From positions 1 to 64,000 of the forward strand of contig NZ_CP011454.1 of NCBI RefSeq assembly GCF_000695095.2: a stretch of 64,000 nucleotides of DNA. Direction: 5' to 3'. The position numbers and the translations under genes were made by a program. The notes beneath the pieces were generated by a model. That model was given only the letters and a program-made list of their open reading frames with translations, searched no databases and was not told the DNA's origin. The DNA is from Gemmatimonas phototrophica (GTDB lineage Bacteria; Gemmatimonadota; Gemmatimonadetes; Gemmatimonadales; Gemmatimonadaceae). Within the stretch, counting starts at the first letter, position 1; every line of letters starts with the position of its first letter. Shown in pieces: positions 53,112 through 60,740 of this stretch.

Positions 53112-53288
53112 TCAGCCCTGCCAATCGCGCGATGTGGCCAGCAGCGTTGCGGGCACGCCAATCACGTAACCCAGCACCAGCAACATCGGCGCCATGATAT
53201 CGCCGCCGCGCCAGAGATCGACGTAGCCGAGCAGCAGTGTCAGCGCGGTGATGCCACCGGCCACAGCGGTCTGTCTGTCAAGGGCCAT
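53112..53288 (-). CDS. Small membrane protein of the sigma-factor operon
   Basis: A 58-residue frame read directly from the minus strand: MALDRQTAVAGGITALTLLL, then YVDLWRGGD, a second hydrophobic stretch (IMAPMLLVLGYVIGVPATLL), and ATSRDWQG before TGA. Two hydrophobic helices joined by a polar turn suggest an integral membrane protein. It starts four bases after the stop of the presumed anti-sigma gene, so it is the third member of an operon. I know no family for it. The tight spacing and two-helix design argue that it is real. Confidence 0.65.
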   Translation of the reverse strand: MALDRQTAVAGGITALTLLLGYVDLWRGGDIMAPMLLVLGYVIGVPATLLATSRDWQG

Positions 53289-53292
53289 GCGG

Positions 53293-53922
53293 TTACAGCT
53301 CCGTGGCCAGTTCGCGCACCTGCACCGGGTCGAGCGTGCAGTCGTTCACCTGAAACGACACGGCAATGGCGTCACGCGGCAGGAGTGCGCGCACGCGCCA
53401 TTCTGTACTGGAGACGCGGGTGAGGCGCGTGGGCTCGAAGGGCACCACATGCGCTTCGTTGGCCTGTTGGTCGCGCAGGGCGCGTTGCACCTGCACATCG
53501 CGCACGTCGCTGCCGCGCACCACGTACTCCACCACCTTCATGGTGTCGAGCAGGCGGCCCTGCATGATGGCGGCGAGTGAGTCGGCGCCGCGCACCGGCA
53601 CGGCGCTGTCGCCCAGCACGATCGCCGACGGCTGCACACGGGCGGACAGGTCGCGCTGGTCACTCTGGCGCACCGTAGCGGCCAGCATGAGCATGGCGGT
53701 GAGGAGCACACCCCCGAGCCCGGTGAGCGAGCCGCGGCGGCGCCAGCGCGAGGCGTGCTGCACCATGGGGGCCGATAGCAGGCGCGGCGTTGGCAAGCCA
53801 CGGACGGCGTGCATGATGCGCGTGCGGGCTTCGGGGCGCGACGCCACCGGGGCGCGCAGCGCGTCCACGATCCACGTGGGCGGCTGGTCGTGGTGGTCGG
53901 GGGAAAAGGCGCCGGGCTTCAT
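53293..53922 (-). CDS. Probable anti-sigma factor, membrane-anchored
   Basis: 209 residues. A cytoplasmic N-terminus (PPTWIVDALRAPVASRPEARTRIMHAVRGL) precedes one transmembrane segment (SLTGLGGVLLTAMLMLAATVR) and a soluble extracytoplasmic domain. The order and a four-base overlap with the ECF sigma gene mark it as the cognate anti-sigma factor. I see no zinc HxxxCxxC motif, so it is not a ZAS-type anti-sigma. Confidence 0.8.
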   Translation of the reverse strand: MKPGAFSPDHHDQPPTWIVDALRAPVASRPEARTRIMHAVRGLPTPRLLSAPMVQHASRWRRRGSLTGLGGVLLTAMLMLAATVRQSDQRDLSARVQPSAIVLGDSAVPVRGADSLAAIMQGRLLDTMKVVEYVVRGSDVRDVQVQRALRDQQANEAHVVPFEPTRLTRVSSTEWRVRALLPRDAIAVSFQVNDCTLDPVQVRELATEL

Positions 53923-54500
53923 GAGGACAGGTGCTCCGTAAGCAGGGTGCGAAGACGTTGGCAGGCGCGCTGAACACGCATCTTGAGCGCGGACACACCC
54001 ACGCCCGTCAGGGCCGACATCTCTTCGTAGCTCAGTTCTTCGCCGAACCGTAAGACCAGCGCCTCGCGCGCTTCCGCCCCCAGATGGGACATGGCGTGCG
54101 CCAACTCGGCGCGGCGGCTCAGCGCATCGTCGTCAGCGCTCACCGACAGATGCTCGGTGTGCAGCTCCGGGTCGAGCGCCACGTAGCGGGCGTTCTTGGT
54201 GGCGCGCGTGCGGCACTGGTTCACCAGAATGCGCATGAGCCAGCCGCCAAACTTGTCGCGCTCGTGATAACTGCCCAGATGACGGTAGGCGCGGACGAAG
54301 GCGTCCTGCACCACGTCTTCGGCGTCGTCGGAATCGGCCAGCAGATGGGTGGCCACACGCAGACACTGCGCGTGGTACCGGTCAACCAACGCCGCAAAGG
54401 CGTCGGTCTGGCCGGCCAGCACCTGGCGGATCAGGAGCGCATCGGGGGGTGAATGAGGATCGGGCACGCCATCCAACCCGGGTTCGGCGGGAATCGTCAC
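53919..54500 (-). CDS. ECF RNA polymerase sigma factor (RpoE-like)
   Basis: A 193-residue sigma-70 of group 4. Region 2 contains DAEDVVQDAFVRAYRHLGSY with the -10 recognition residues; region 4 reads ALVLRFGEELSYEEMSALTGVGVSALKMRVQRACQRL. There is no region 3. It is co-transcribed with an anti-sigma factor and a small membrane protein. Repeat copy 3 sits in its upstream region, between it and the divergent M28 gene. Confidence 0.95.
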   Translation of the reverse strand: MTIPAEPGLDGVPDPHSPPDALLIRQVLAGQTDAFAALVDRYHAQCLRVATHLLADSDDAEDVVQDAFVRAYRHLGSYHERDKFGGWLMRILVNQCRTRATKNARYVALDPELHTEHLSVSADDDALSRRAELAHAMSHLGAEAREALVLRFGEELSYEEMSALTGVGVSALKMRVQRACQRLRTLLTEHLSS

Positions 54501-54540
54501 ATCGGGTTAGACGGGGTTTCGTGCCCGATGGTTGCAGGGG

Positions 54541-55116
54541 GGCGGCGGGTTGGGTGTGGGCTTGGGTGTGGGTTTGGGTGTGGGTTTGGGTGTGGGCCCC
54601 GTCGCGCGACCCCCTCCCACCCCTTGGCGCGTTGCTTCGGGGGCGGTGCCCCCTCAGAGACGCGCGGTCGGGGCGGGAGGGGGCCGCGCGCCGTCAGCCT
54701 CGGGCCATCCGCCGCGGTCGTGGTGCCTACGCGATAGGGTGGGCGCGTCGCTGCGCTCGCTTTGGGGTGCGCGCGGGCTGGGGGCAGCGGGGGAACTGAT
54801 CAGTTCCGGGTTTTGGGTTCGGGTATTGAGTTGCGGGTAGACCGTGGCATTGCCCGAACCCAGAACCCATGACTCAAACCAGGAACTCGAAACTGATCGG
54901 TTGGCGCACTCGCCCCGTGAGCCCGGCGCGGCCCCACACCTCCGCCGCGCGTCTCTGAGGGGGTGACGCCGGCAATGCGTGAGCATTGCTCGGCCACCCC
55001 CGAAGCAACGCGCGAAGGAGCGTGTGGGGTCGTGCCGGGCGGTCGCGCGCACCGGGCCACCCCCGAAGCAACGCGCGAAGGAGCGTGTGGGGTTGTGCCG
55101 GGCGGTCGCGCGCACG
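54541..55116. repeat. GC-rich hairpin element, copy 3, with nested insertion
   Basis: The left end has four 12-base TGGGTGTGGGYT units (54551-54596), then the 154-base block identical by eye to copy 2. The short hairpin is at 54639-54653, the right hairpin inner stem at 54972-54978 / 54983-54989, and the 63-base unit occurs twice (54991, 55054). Unlike the other copies it contains an extra palindrome element at 54791-54903. The gap as a whole (54501-55204) holds the divergent promoters of the sigma operon and the peptidase; I see no gene in it. Confidence 0.88.
54791..54903. repeat. Palindrome element nested in copy 3
   Basis: GGAACTGATCAGTTCCGGGT at its left end repeats the core of 49045-49070, and GGTTCGGGTATTGAG / CCCGAACCCAGAACC-like units pair around the centre. 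It interrupts the loop region of the GC-rich element. Confidence 0.65.
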
Positions 55117-55204
55117 GAAACTCAGCACCTCAGCACCTCCGCTGCCAAGGTCGTATACCAGATGTCGCCACAAGCCGGCGCCTGACTCTCACCCGGATTT
55201 CCCG

Positions 55205-56575
55205 ATGGCCCCTCGATCCAATTCCGCCTTTCGCCGTGCGGCCGCCATGGTCCTGCTCGCGCCGGCGGTTGCTGCTGCCCAGACCGTCACCGCCCCGCCC
55301 ATCGCCGAGGATGCCCGCATTCATGAGGCGGTCGCCAATGCCTCGGCCGACCGCGTGAAAAAGGACATCACGACGCTCGTGAAGTTCGGCACGCGTCACA
55401 CGCTGTCGGATACCATGTCCACCACGCGTGGTATTGGGGCGGCGCGTCGCTGGATTTACGGTGAGTTCCAGAGCATCTCGAAGCAGTGCGGCGGCTGTCT
55501 GGAAGTGCGCTACATCGAGGAAGTGTGGAAGGGGAGCCCCACGGGGCGTATCAAGGACGACGTGAACGTGGTAAACGTGGTGGCCATTCTGCGCGGCGCC
55601 ACCGAACCCAATCGCTACATCGTGCACACCGGCGACATTGATTCGCGCGTGACCGACGTGATGAACGGGACCAGCGAATCACCGGGGGCCAACGACAACG
55701 CGAGTGGTGTGGCGGCGCTGCTGGAAGCGGCCCGTCTCATGAGCAAGCACAAGTACGCCGCGTCGGTGGCCTTTGTGGCGCTGAGCGCCGAAGAGCAGGG
55801 GCTCTTTGGTGGCGAGATCGTGGCCAAGGTGGCGCAGAAGGAAGGGTGGCGCATTGATGCCGTGATCAACAACGACATGGTGGGGAACAGCCGCGGCATT
55901 GACGGCGTGTTTGAAAACACCAAGGCGCGCGTCTTTGCGCCGGGGTTGCCGGCCAATACGCCGCCGGCCGAACTGCGCCGCATTCTCACCAACGGCGGCG
56001 AGCTCGATACGCCGAGTCGTCAGCTGGCGCGCTACATCGATCTGGTGGCCGATCGCTACCACCCCAACATGGACGTGGAGATCATCTACCGCCTCGATCG
56101 CTATGGTCGCGGTGGACACCACACGCCGTTCTTCAATCTGGGTGCGGCGGCGGTGCGTCTCATGGAAGCGCACGAAGACTACACCAAGCAGCACCAGGAT
56201 TTGCGTACCGAGAAAGGCATTGCCTACGGCGACGTGCTGGAGGGCGTGGACTTTGACTACGCCGCCAAGATGACGGCGCTGGATGCGTCGGTGCTCATGT
56301 CATTGGCGTGGGCGCCCGCCGCGCCAGACTCCGCCACCATTCGCGGCTCGGTGCAGCCGTCTCCCACGCTGCGCTGGAAGGCGAGCCCCAGCCCCGACGT
56401 GATGGGCTATCGCATTTACTGGCGCAAGCCGAGCGAAGTGAACTGGACCCGCTCGCGCTTTGTGGGGAACGTGACCGAGCATACGCTCAAGAACGTCATT
56501 ATCGACAACTACTTCTTTGGCGTGGCGGCGGTGGGCAAGAACGGGCAGGAAAGCCTGGTGGCGTTTCCGCGCTGA
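55205..56575 (+). CDS. Exported M28-family aminopeptidase with fibronectin-like C-terminus
   Basis: The 456-residue protein has a signal peptide (ending AVAAAQ), then an M28 zinc peptidase core: VHTGDIDS near residue 141, PGANDNASG, SAEEQGLFGG, INNDMVGN and GGHHTPFF supply the expected ligands and catalytic acids. The last ~90 residues (LRWKASPSPDVMGYRIYWRKPSE) look like a fibronectin type III domain. It should release N-terminal amino acids outside the cytoplasm. ATG 55205 begins the signal; the open frame upstream runs through the repeat. Confidence 0.92.
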   Translation: MAPRSNSAFRRAAAMVLLAPAVAAAQTVTAPPIAEDARIHEAVANASADRVKKDITTLVKFGTRHTLSDTMSTTRGIGAARRWIYGEFQSISKQCGGCLEVRYIEEVWKGSPTGRIKDDVNVVNVVAILRGATEPNRYIVHTGDIDSRVTDVMNGTSESPGANDNASGVAALLEAARLMSKHKYAASVAFVALSAEEQGLFGGEIVAKVAQKEGWRIDAVINNDMVGNSRGIDGVFENTKARVFAPGLPANTPPAELRRILTNGGELDTPSRQLARYIDLVADRYHPNMDVEIIYRLDRYGRGGHHTPFFNLGAAAVRLMEAHEDYTKQHQDLRTEKGIAYGDVLEGVDFDYAAKMTALDASVLMSLAWAPAAPDSATIRGSVQPSPTLRWKASPSPDVMGYRIYWRKPSEVNWTRSRFVGNVTEHTLKNVIIDNYFFGVAAVGKNGQESLVAFPR

Positions 56576-56584
56576 GCGGGACCG

Positions 56585-57325
56585 TCAGCGTTTGCTGAGT
56601 GCAGACTGAATGAGTGGCTCCACGATGCCGGCCATGATTCGGTAGCCGGCATCGGTAGGGTGCACGCCATCGGCCGCATGCTCGGGGCGCATGCCGCCCC
56701 GCTCGTCCGCGAACGGCGTGTGGTAGTCCACGAAGGTGGCCCCGCGCTGCGCGGCGTACGCTTTCAGCCAGCGATTGATGGCGATGATTTTGGGCGCCGG
56801 CTGCAGCCCTGGCTTCCACGGGTAGTCGTACACGGGCAGAATGGCGCACAGCAGCACTTTGATACCGCTGGCCTGCGCCAGCTCGGCCATGGCGGCGAGG
56901 TTGTCCTGGATTTCCTCGAGCGTGGCAGGGCCGGTGTTGCCGGCAATGTCATTGGTGCCGGCCAGAATCACCACGGCGGCGGGCTTGAGGGCCACCACAT
57001 CCTGCCGGAAGCGCAGCAGCATCTGCGCGGTGGTCTGGCCGCTGATGCCCCGCCCCACATAGGGGCGCCCCGGAAACATGGTGGCAAAGTGGCGGGCCCA
57101 CCCCTCGGTAATGGAGTTGCCGAAGAACACCACGCGCGACGTTCCCGGCTGGGGGGCACCGAGCGCGGCGTTGGCCGCGCGGTAGCGCGCCAGTCCGGCA
57201 AATTCGACGGCCGACGAAGACTGGGACATCACGCGAGGAGGAAAGGCGACGGCCAGCAGGAGACCGGTAGCGCAGGCGACGACGGTCGTGCGCCGCGCAC
57301 GGGGTGAACGGGGAGTCATGTGCAT
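56585..57325 (-). CDS. Exported SGNH/GDSL hydrolase
   Basis: A 246-residue esterase-type protein. A signal (RRTTVVACATGLLLAVAFPPRVMSQS) precedes block I VVFFGNSITEGW with the catalytic Ser, block III GTNDIAG, and block V DGVHPTDAGY with Asp and His. Related enzymes act on acetylated carbohydrates or lipids. The start is either 57325 or 57319 (MHMTPRS). It converges on the M28 gene with 9 bases between stops. Confidence 0.92.
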   Translation of the reverse strand: MHMTPRSPRARRTTVVACATGLLLAVAFPPRVMSQSSSAVEFAGLARYRAANAALGAPQPGTSRVVFFGNSITEGWARHFATMFPGRPYVGRGISGQTTAQMLLRFRQDVVALKPAAVVILAGTNDIAGNTGPATLEEIQDNLAAMAELAQASGIKVLLCAILPVYDYPWKPGLQPAPKIIAINRWLKAYAAQRGATFVDYHTPFADERGGMRPEHAADGVHPTDAGYRIMAGIVEPLIQSALSKR

Positions 57326-57466
57326 GGGCTATTCTGCCTTGCCCGAGCACCCCTCACAAGCCACGGCCATGTGCAGTGCTCCGAACGCACTTGCGAGGGG
57401 GTAGGCGGCTCTCCAAGCTATTCCGGTTGTACCGGTCATCACATTTACGGCATCAATGGAGCGCAT

Positions 57467-57895
57467 ATGGGTTCGGCGAGATGGACGATGGGAATGGGGG
57501 GCGTGCTGCTGGCGTCCGTCGCCGTCATGGCGGCGACACCGTGGTCGCCGCGGGCCGTCGTGCAGGTGACGGTAAACGCACGCTGTGCCGGGCCAAACAA
57601 CACTGAAATCACCGTGAGCCCGTGGAACGTGCGGTTACAGCAGGGCGATGAGATTGAGTGGGTGATCGCGGCCAACGCCAACAGCAACGACATTACCGTG
57701 ACCCCCAAGGAGACCAGCGACTGGCCCTTTGCCACGCGTGGTCCGTTCAATGCCGCCAAGGGGCGTCCGGCGCGGGTGAATGGGATGCGCCAGAACGGCC
57801 GCGGCACGTACAAGTACAACATTCAGTTGGTCTGCCAGTCCGGGAACAATCCACCGGATGAAGTGCTGATCGACCCTGATATCATTGTGGACTGA
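57467..57895 (+). CDS. Exported protein, paralogue A (cupredoxin-like layout)
   Basis: 142 residues with a signal peptide (ending VMAATP). The mature part has VTVNARCAGPNNTEITVSPWNVRLQQGDEIEWVI, a WPF segment, YKYNIQLVCQSG and the ending LIDPDIIVD. Two Cys are positioned for a disulfide. The strand pattern and the Q-GD-I-W motif recall cupredoxins, but the copper ligands are not recognisable. It is paralogous to the next gene (same Cys pair, WPF, YNxxxVC and LIDPDIxVD). GGAG lies six bases before ATG 57467. Confidence 0.75.
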   Translation: MGSARWTMGMGGVLLASVAVMAATPWSPRAVVQVTVNARCAGPNNTEITVSPWNVRLQQGDEIEWVIAANANSNDITVTPKETSDWPFATRGPFNAAKGRPARVNGMRQNGRGTYKYNIQLVCQSGNNPPDEVLIDPDIIVD

Positions 57896-57920
57896 AACGC
57901 TCTCAACCCAGGAGATGTGT

Positions 57921-58391
57921 ATGCGCAGAGTTTTAGGGCGGGGCGTCGCAGTGGCCGCGTCAATCACGGTCGTGGTGGCGCTGGCGGCCTGTGATTCCGG
58001 GGGGCGCGCGGCGCCGCCGGCGTCTGATCGCGAGATAAAGGCCAAGAACGCCGATACGATCACGGTCACCGCCAACTGTGCGGCCGCGAATCAGATCGAT
58101 GTGGACGTGAACAAGTGGGTGGTGGACATGAAGCCGAATGGCGTTGTCACGTTCGTCGTTGACACCGCGTCGTCGGATGATGCGGTGGTGACCATCGAGC
58201 AAAAGACGCCGGATCAGTGGCCGTTTGCCGACGCGCCGCCGTTCAATCCCGGCAAGGGCAGCGCCAACGGGCCAAAGGGTGGCAAGGCCAAGGCGGCGAA
58301 GGGTGAGTACCACTACAACCTTCGTGTCGTGTGCGGGACGGCCCCCAACACTCGCACCGTCCTGATCGACCCCGATATCTTCGTCGACTGA
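57921..58391 (+). CDS. Exported lipoprotein, paralogue B
   Basis: 156 residues with a lipoprotein signal ending ALAAC. The mature part repeats the pattern of the preceding gene: ITVTANCAAANQIDVDVNKWVVDMKPNGVVTFVVD, QWPFADAPPFNPGKG, YHYNLRVVCG and LIDPDIFVD. ATG 57921 has AGGAG at 57910-57914. I recognise no established family. The pair precedes a membrane kinase gene on the same strand. Confidence 0.75.
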   Translation: MRRVLGRGVAVAASITVVVALAACDSGGRAAPPASDREIKAKNADTITVTANCAAANQIDVDVNKWVVDMKPNGVVTFVVDTASSDDAVVTIEQKTPDQWPFADAPPFNPGKGSANGPKGGKAKAAKGEYHYNLRVVCGTAPNTRTVLIDPDIFVD

Positions 58392-58410
58392 CGACGGTCT
58401 GACGCACCAC

Positions 58411-58440
58411 GACGTACCCTGACGTACCCTGACGTACCCC
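58411..58440 (+). repeat. Three tandem 10-base repeats upstream of the kinase
   Basis: GACGTACCCT, GACGTACCCT, GACGTACCCC in direct succession, ending 11 bases before the kinase ATG. The ten-base period equals one DNA helical turn, which suits cooperative binding of a regulator. A fourth partial unit (CTGACGCACC) precedes it. Confidence 0.6.
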
Positions 58441-58451
58441 ATCACCACGGC

Positions 58452-60695
58452 ATGAGCGCATTCCCGAAACACCCCGCCCGCATCGGCCCGTACGACATCA
58501 TCCAGCTGCTTGGTGAGGGCGGGATGGGTGTCGTGTACGAAGCTGAAGAAACCGCACCGGTGCGGCGGCGGGTGGCGCTCAAGCTGGTCCGCGCGGGGCT
58601 GGACGATGCGCGCGATGTGCTCGCGCGCTTCGATGCGGAGCGTCGGGCGCTGGCGGTGATGAATCACCCCGGCATTGCGCGCGTGCTGCAGGCCGGGAGC
58701 ACGGAAAACGGTGAGCCGTACTTCGCCATGGAACTCGTGCGCGGTTTGCCGCTCACGGAGTTCTGCGACACGCGCCGCCTCGCGGTCCGTGATCGGCTGC
58801 TGCTGTTCATCGGCATCTGCGAAGCGGTGCAGCACGCGCACCAGAAGGGCGTCATTCATCGCGACCTCAAGCCGTCCAACATTCTCGTCACCGACGAGGA
58901 AGGACACCCGCAGCCCAAGATCATCGACTTCGGCATTGCCAAGGCGCTGGGGCCGCAAAGTTCGGAACAGGTGGCGAAAACGCTGGCGGGTTTTGCCATG
59001 GGCACGGTGGCGTACATGAGCCCCGAGCAAGCCAGCAGCACCGCCATGGACGTGGATACCCGCGCCGACATCTACTCCCTCGGCGTCATTCTCTACGAAT
59101 TGCTCGTGGGCAATCTGCCGGTGGATCCGGTGGAAGTGGGGATCTACGAATTCCTCGCCCGTCTGGCGAGTGGCAACACGCTACCGCCCACGCCGAGCGT
59201 GGGATTGTCCACGGCCATCGCCCGCAGCGAAACCATTGCGCAGCGTCGGCGTACCGACCCGCGGCATCTGCGCAAAGAGTTGCGCGGCGATCTCGACTGG
59301 ATCGTGATGAAGGCGATGCACCCCGACCGGGTTCATCGTTTCGAAACAGCCAACGGACTCGCCGCCGACATCAAGCGCCATCTGGCCAACGAGCCGGTCA
59401 CGGCCCGTCCACCCAGCACGCGCTATCGCCTCAGCAAGTTCGTGCAGCGGCACCGGGTGGGGGTGATGACGGCCGGGGTGGCGTCCATTATGGTCGTGGC
59501 GAGCTCCGTGGTGGCTACGGTGGGCTTCGTGCAGGCGCGCCGCGCCGAACGTCGTGCAGAAAGCGACGCCGCAGCGGCCAAGCAGGTGACGGATTTCATG
59601 GTGGATCTGTTCCGGCAGTCCGACCCCACCGTGTCGCGACGTGGCAGTGTGACCGCGCAAGCCATTCTGGAGCAGGGCATCAAGCGCGTCACGACCGACC
59701 TGGCCGCGCAGCCGTTGCTGCAGTCGCGTCTCATGCAGGCCATGGGCACGGTGCAAACGGCGCTCGGACGGTATCCCGAAGCACGCGCCATGCTGCAGGA
59801 CGTGCTGCAAACGCGCGAGCGACTCCTGGGGCCCGACGATGTGCTGGTGGGCGAAACACTCACCACGCTCGGCGAGATTACGCGCGACTTTGGTGAGCTC
59901 GACGACGCCGAACAGTACCTCACGCGCGCACTCGCCATTCGTGAGAACGCCTACGGTGCGACGCACGTGGATGTTGGACAAACGCTATCCATGTTGGCGG
60001 CGCTGCGCTGGAAGCAGACGCGCTACGCCGAGGCGGAGAGTCTGTACCTGCGCGTCCTGGAGATTGATGGAAAGGTGCGCACTCCCGATGACCCTCGCAC
60101 GCTGCGCGACCTGCGTGGGTTGGCGGCCGTGTATCGCGGGCAGAAGCGCAACGCCCAGTCCGATTCACTCTGGAAGGTGGTGTTGGCCCGTCAGGAGCGC
60201 GCGCTGGGGAGCGACCATCCGGATGTGGGGACAACGCTGAACAACATTGGCGCCTACGCCTACCTGGACGGCAAGTACGAAGAGGCGGCCACGTACTATC
60301 AGCGCGCGCGCCCCATTTTCGAGAAGGCGTATGGCACCGAGCATCCGCTCCCGGTGGGGGTGATGAACAACGAGGCCGAGGTGCTCTGGAAGCTCAAGCG
60401 CTACCAAGTGGCCGAACCGCTGTTCCGATCGGCGCTGGCGGCGAAGGAGCGGTTGTATGCGCCCGACAATTCGTCCATTGCCATTTCACTGAACGGCCTG
60501 GCCGGGGTGCTGCGCGACAGCGGGCGCGCGGCGGAGGCGGAGCCGTACTACCGGCGCGCGCTGTCCATTCGTGAAGTGAACCAGCGATCGGCCGATCTGG
60601 CGGAAACGCTGCGCGACTATGCGGCGCTGCTGCGGGCCACCAACCGCGCGGTGCAGGCCACACAATACGAGGAGCGGGCGGCGGCGCTCAAGTAA
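58452..60695 (+). CDS. Membrane Ser/Thr protein kinase with C-terminal TPR repeats
   Basis: The 747-residue protein has an N-terminal kinase domain (LGEGGMGVVYEAEE, LKLV with the Lys, VIHRDLKPSNIL, DFGIAKALG), one transmembrane helix at about residues 338-360, and a second half of tetratricopeptide repeats of the NPHC/KLC type (LGEITRDFGELDDAEQYLTRALAIREN, LNNIGAYAYLDGKYEEAATYYQRARPIFEKAYG). TPRs should bind protein partners outside the cytoplasm. The two exported paralogues just upstream are candidate partners (inference). Confidence 0.93.
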   Translation: MSAFPKHPARIGPYDIIQLLGEGGMGVVYEAEETAPVRRRVALKLVRAGLDDARDVLARFDAERRALAVMNHPGIARVLQAGSTENGEPYFAMELVRGLPLTEFCDTRRLAVRDRLLLFIGICEAVQHAHQKGVIHRDLKPSNILVTDEEGHPQPKIIDFGIAKALGPQSSEQVAKTLAGFAMGTVAYMSPEQASSTAMDVDTRADIYSLGVILYELLVGNLPVDPVEVGIYEFLARLASGNTLPPTPSVGLSTAIARSETIAQRRRTDPRHLRKELRGDLDWIVMKAMHPDRVHRFETANGLAADIKRHLANEPVTARPPSTRYRLSKFVQRHRVGVMTAGVASIMVVASSVVATVGFVQARRAERRAESDAAAAKQVTDFMVDLFRQSDPTVSRRGSVTAQAILEQGIKRVTTDLAAQPLLQSRLMQAMGTVQTALGRYPEARAMLQDVLQTRERLLGPDDVLVGETLTTLGEITRDFGELDDAEQYLTRALAIRENAYGATHVDVGQTLSMLAALRWKQTRYAEAESLYLRVLEIDGKVRTPDDPRTLRDLRGLAAVYRGQKRNAQSDSLWKVVLARQERALGSDHPDVGTTLNNIGAYAYLDGKYEEAATYYQRARPIFEKAYGTEHPLPVGVMNNEAEVLWKLKRYQVAEPLFRSALAAKERLYAPDNSSIAISLNGLAGVLRDSGRAAEAEPYYRRALSIREVNQRSADLAETLRDYAALLRATNRAVQATQYEERAAALK

Positions 60696-60740
60696 GGGGC
60701 GCTGTATAGCGGCCGGCGCCGGCGGCGAGTAACCTGCCGC

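Noticed and set aside
54551-54596. Four 12-base tandem units considered as a CRISPR remnant
   Set aside because: There are no spacers between units and no cas genes; this is a simple tandem repeat.
26633-55116. The GC-rich elements as insertion sequences
   Set aside because: No transposase frame, no clear terminal inverted repeats with target duplications at the edges I can read. A nonautonomous mobile element remains possible.
57347-57400. ACCCCTCACAAG / CTTGCGAGGGGGT inverted repeat as an operator for paralogue A or the SGNH gene
   Set aside because: The arms are about 30 bases apart with two mismatches; too weak to call.
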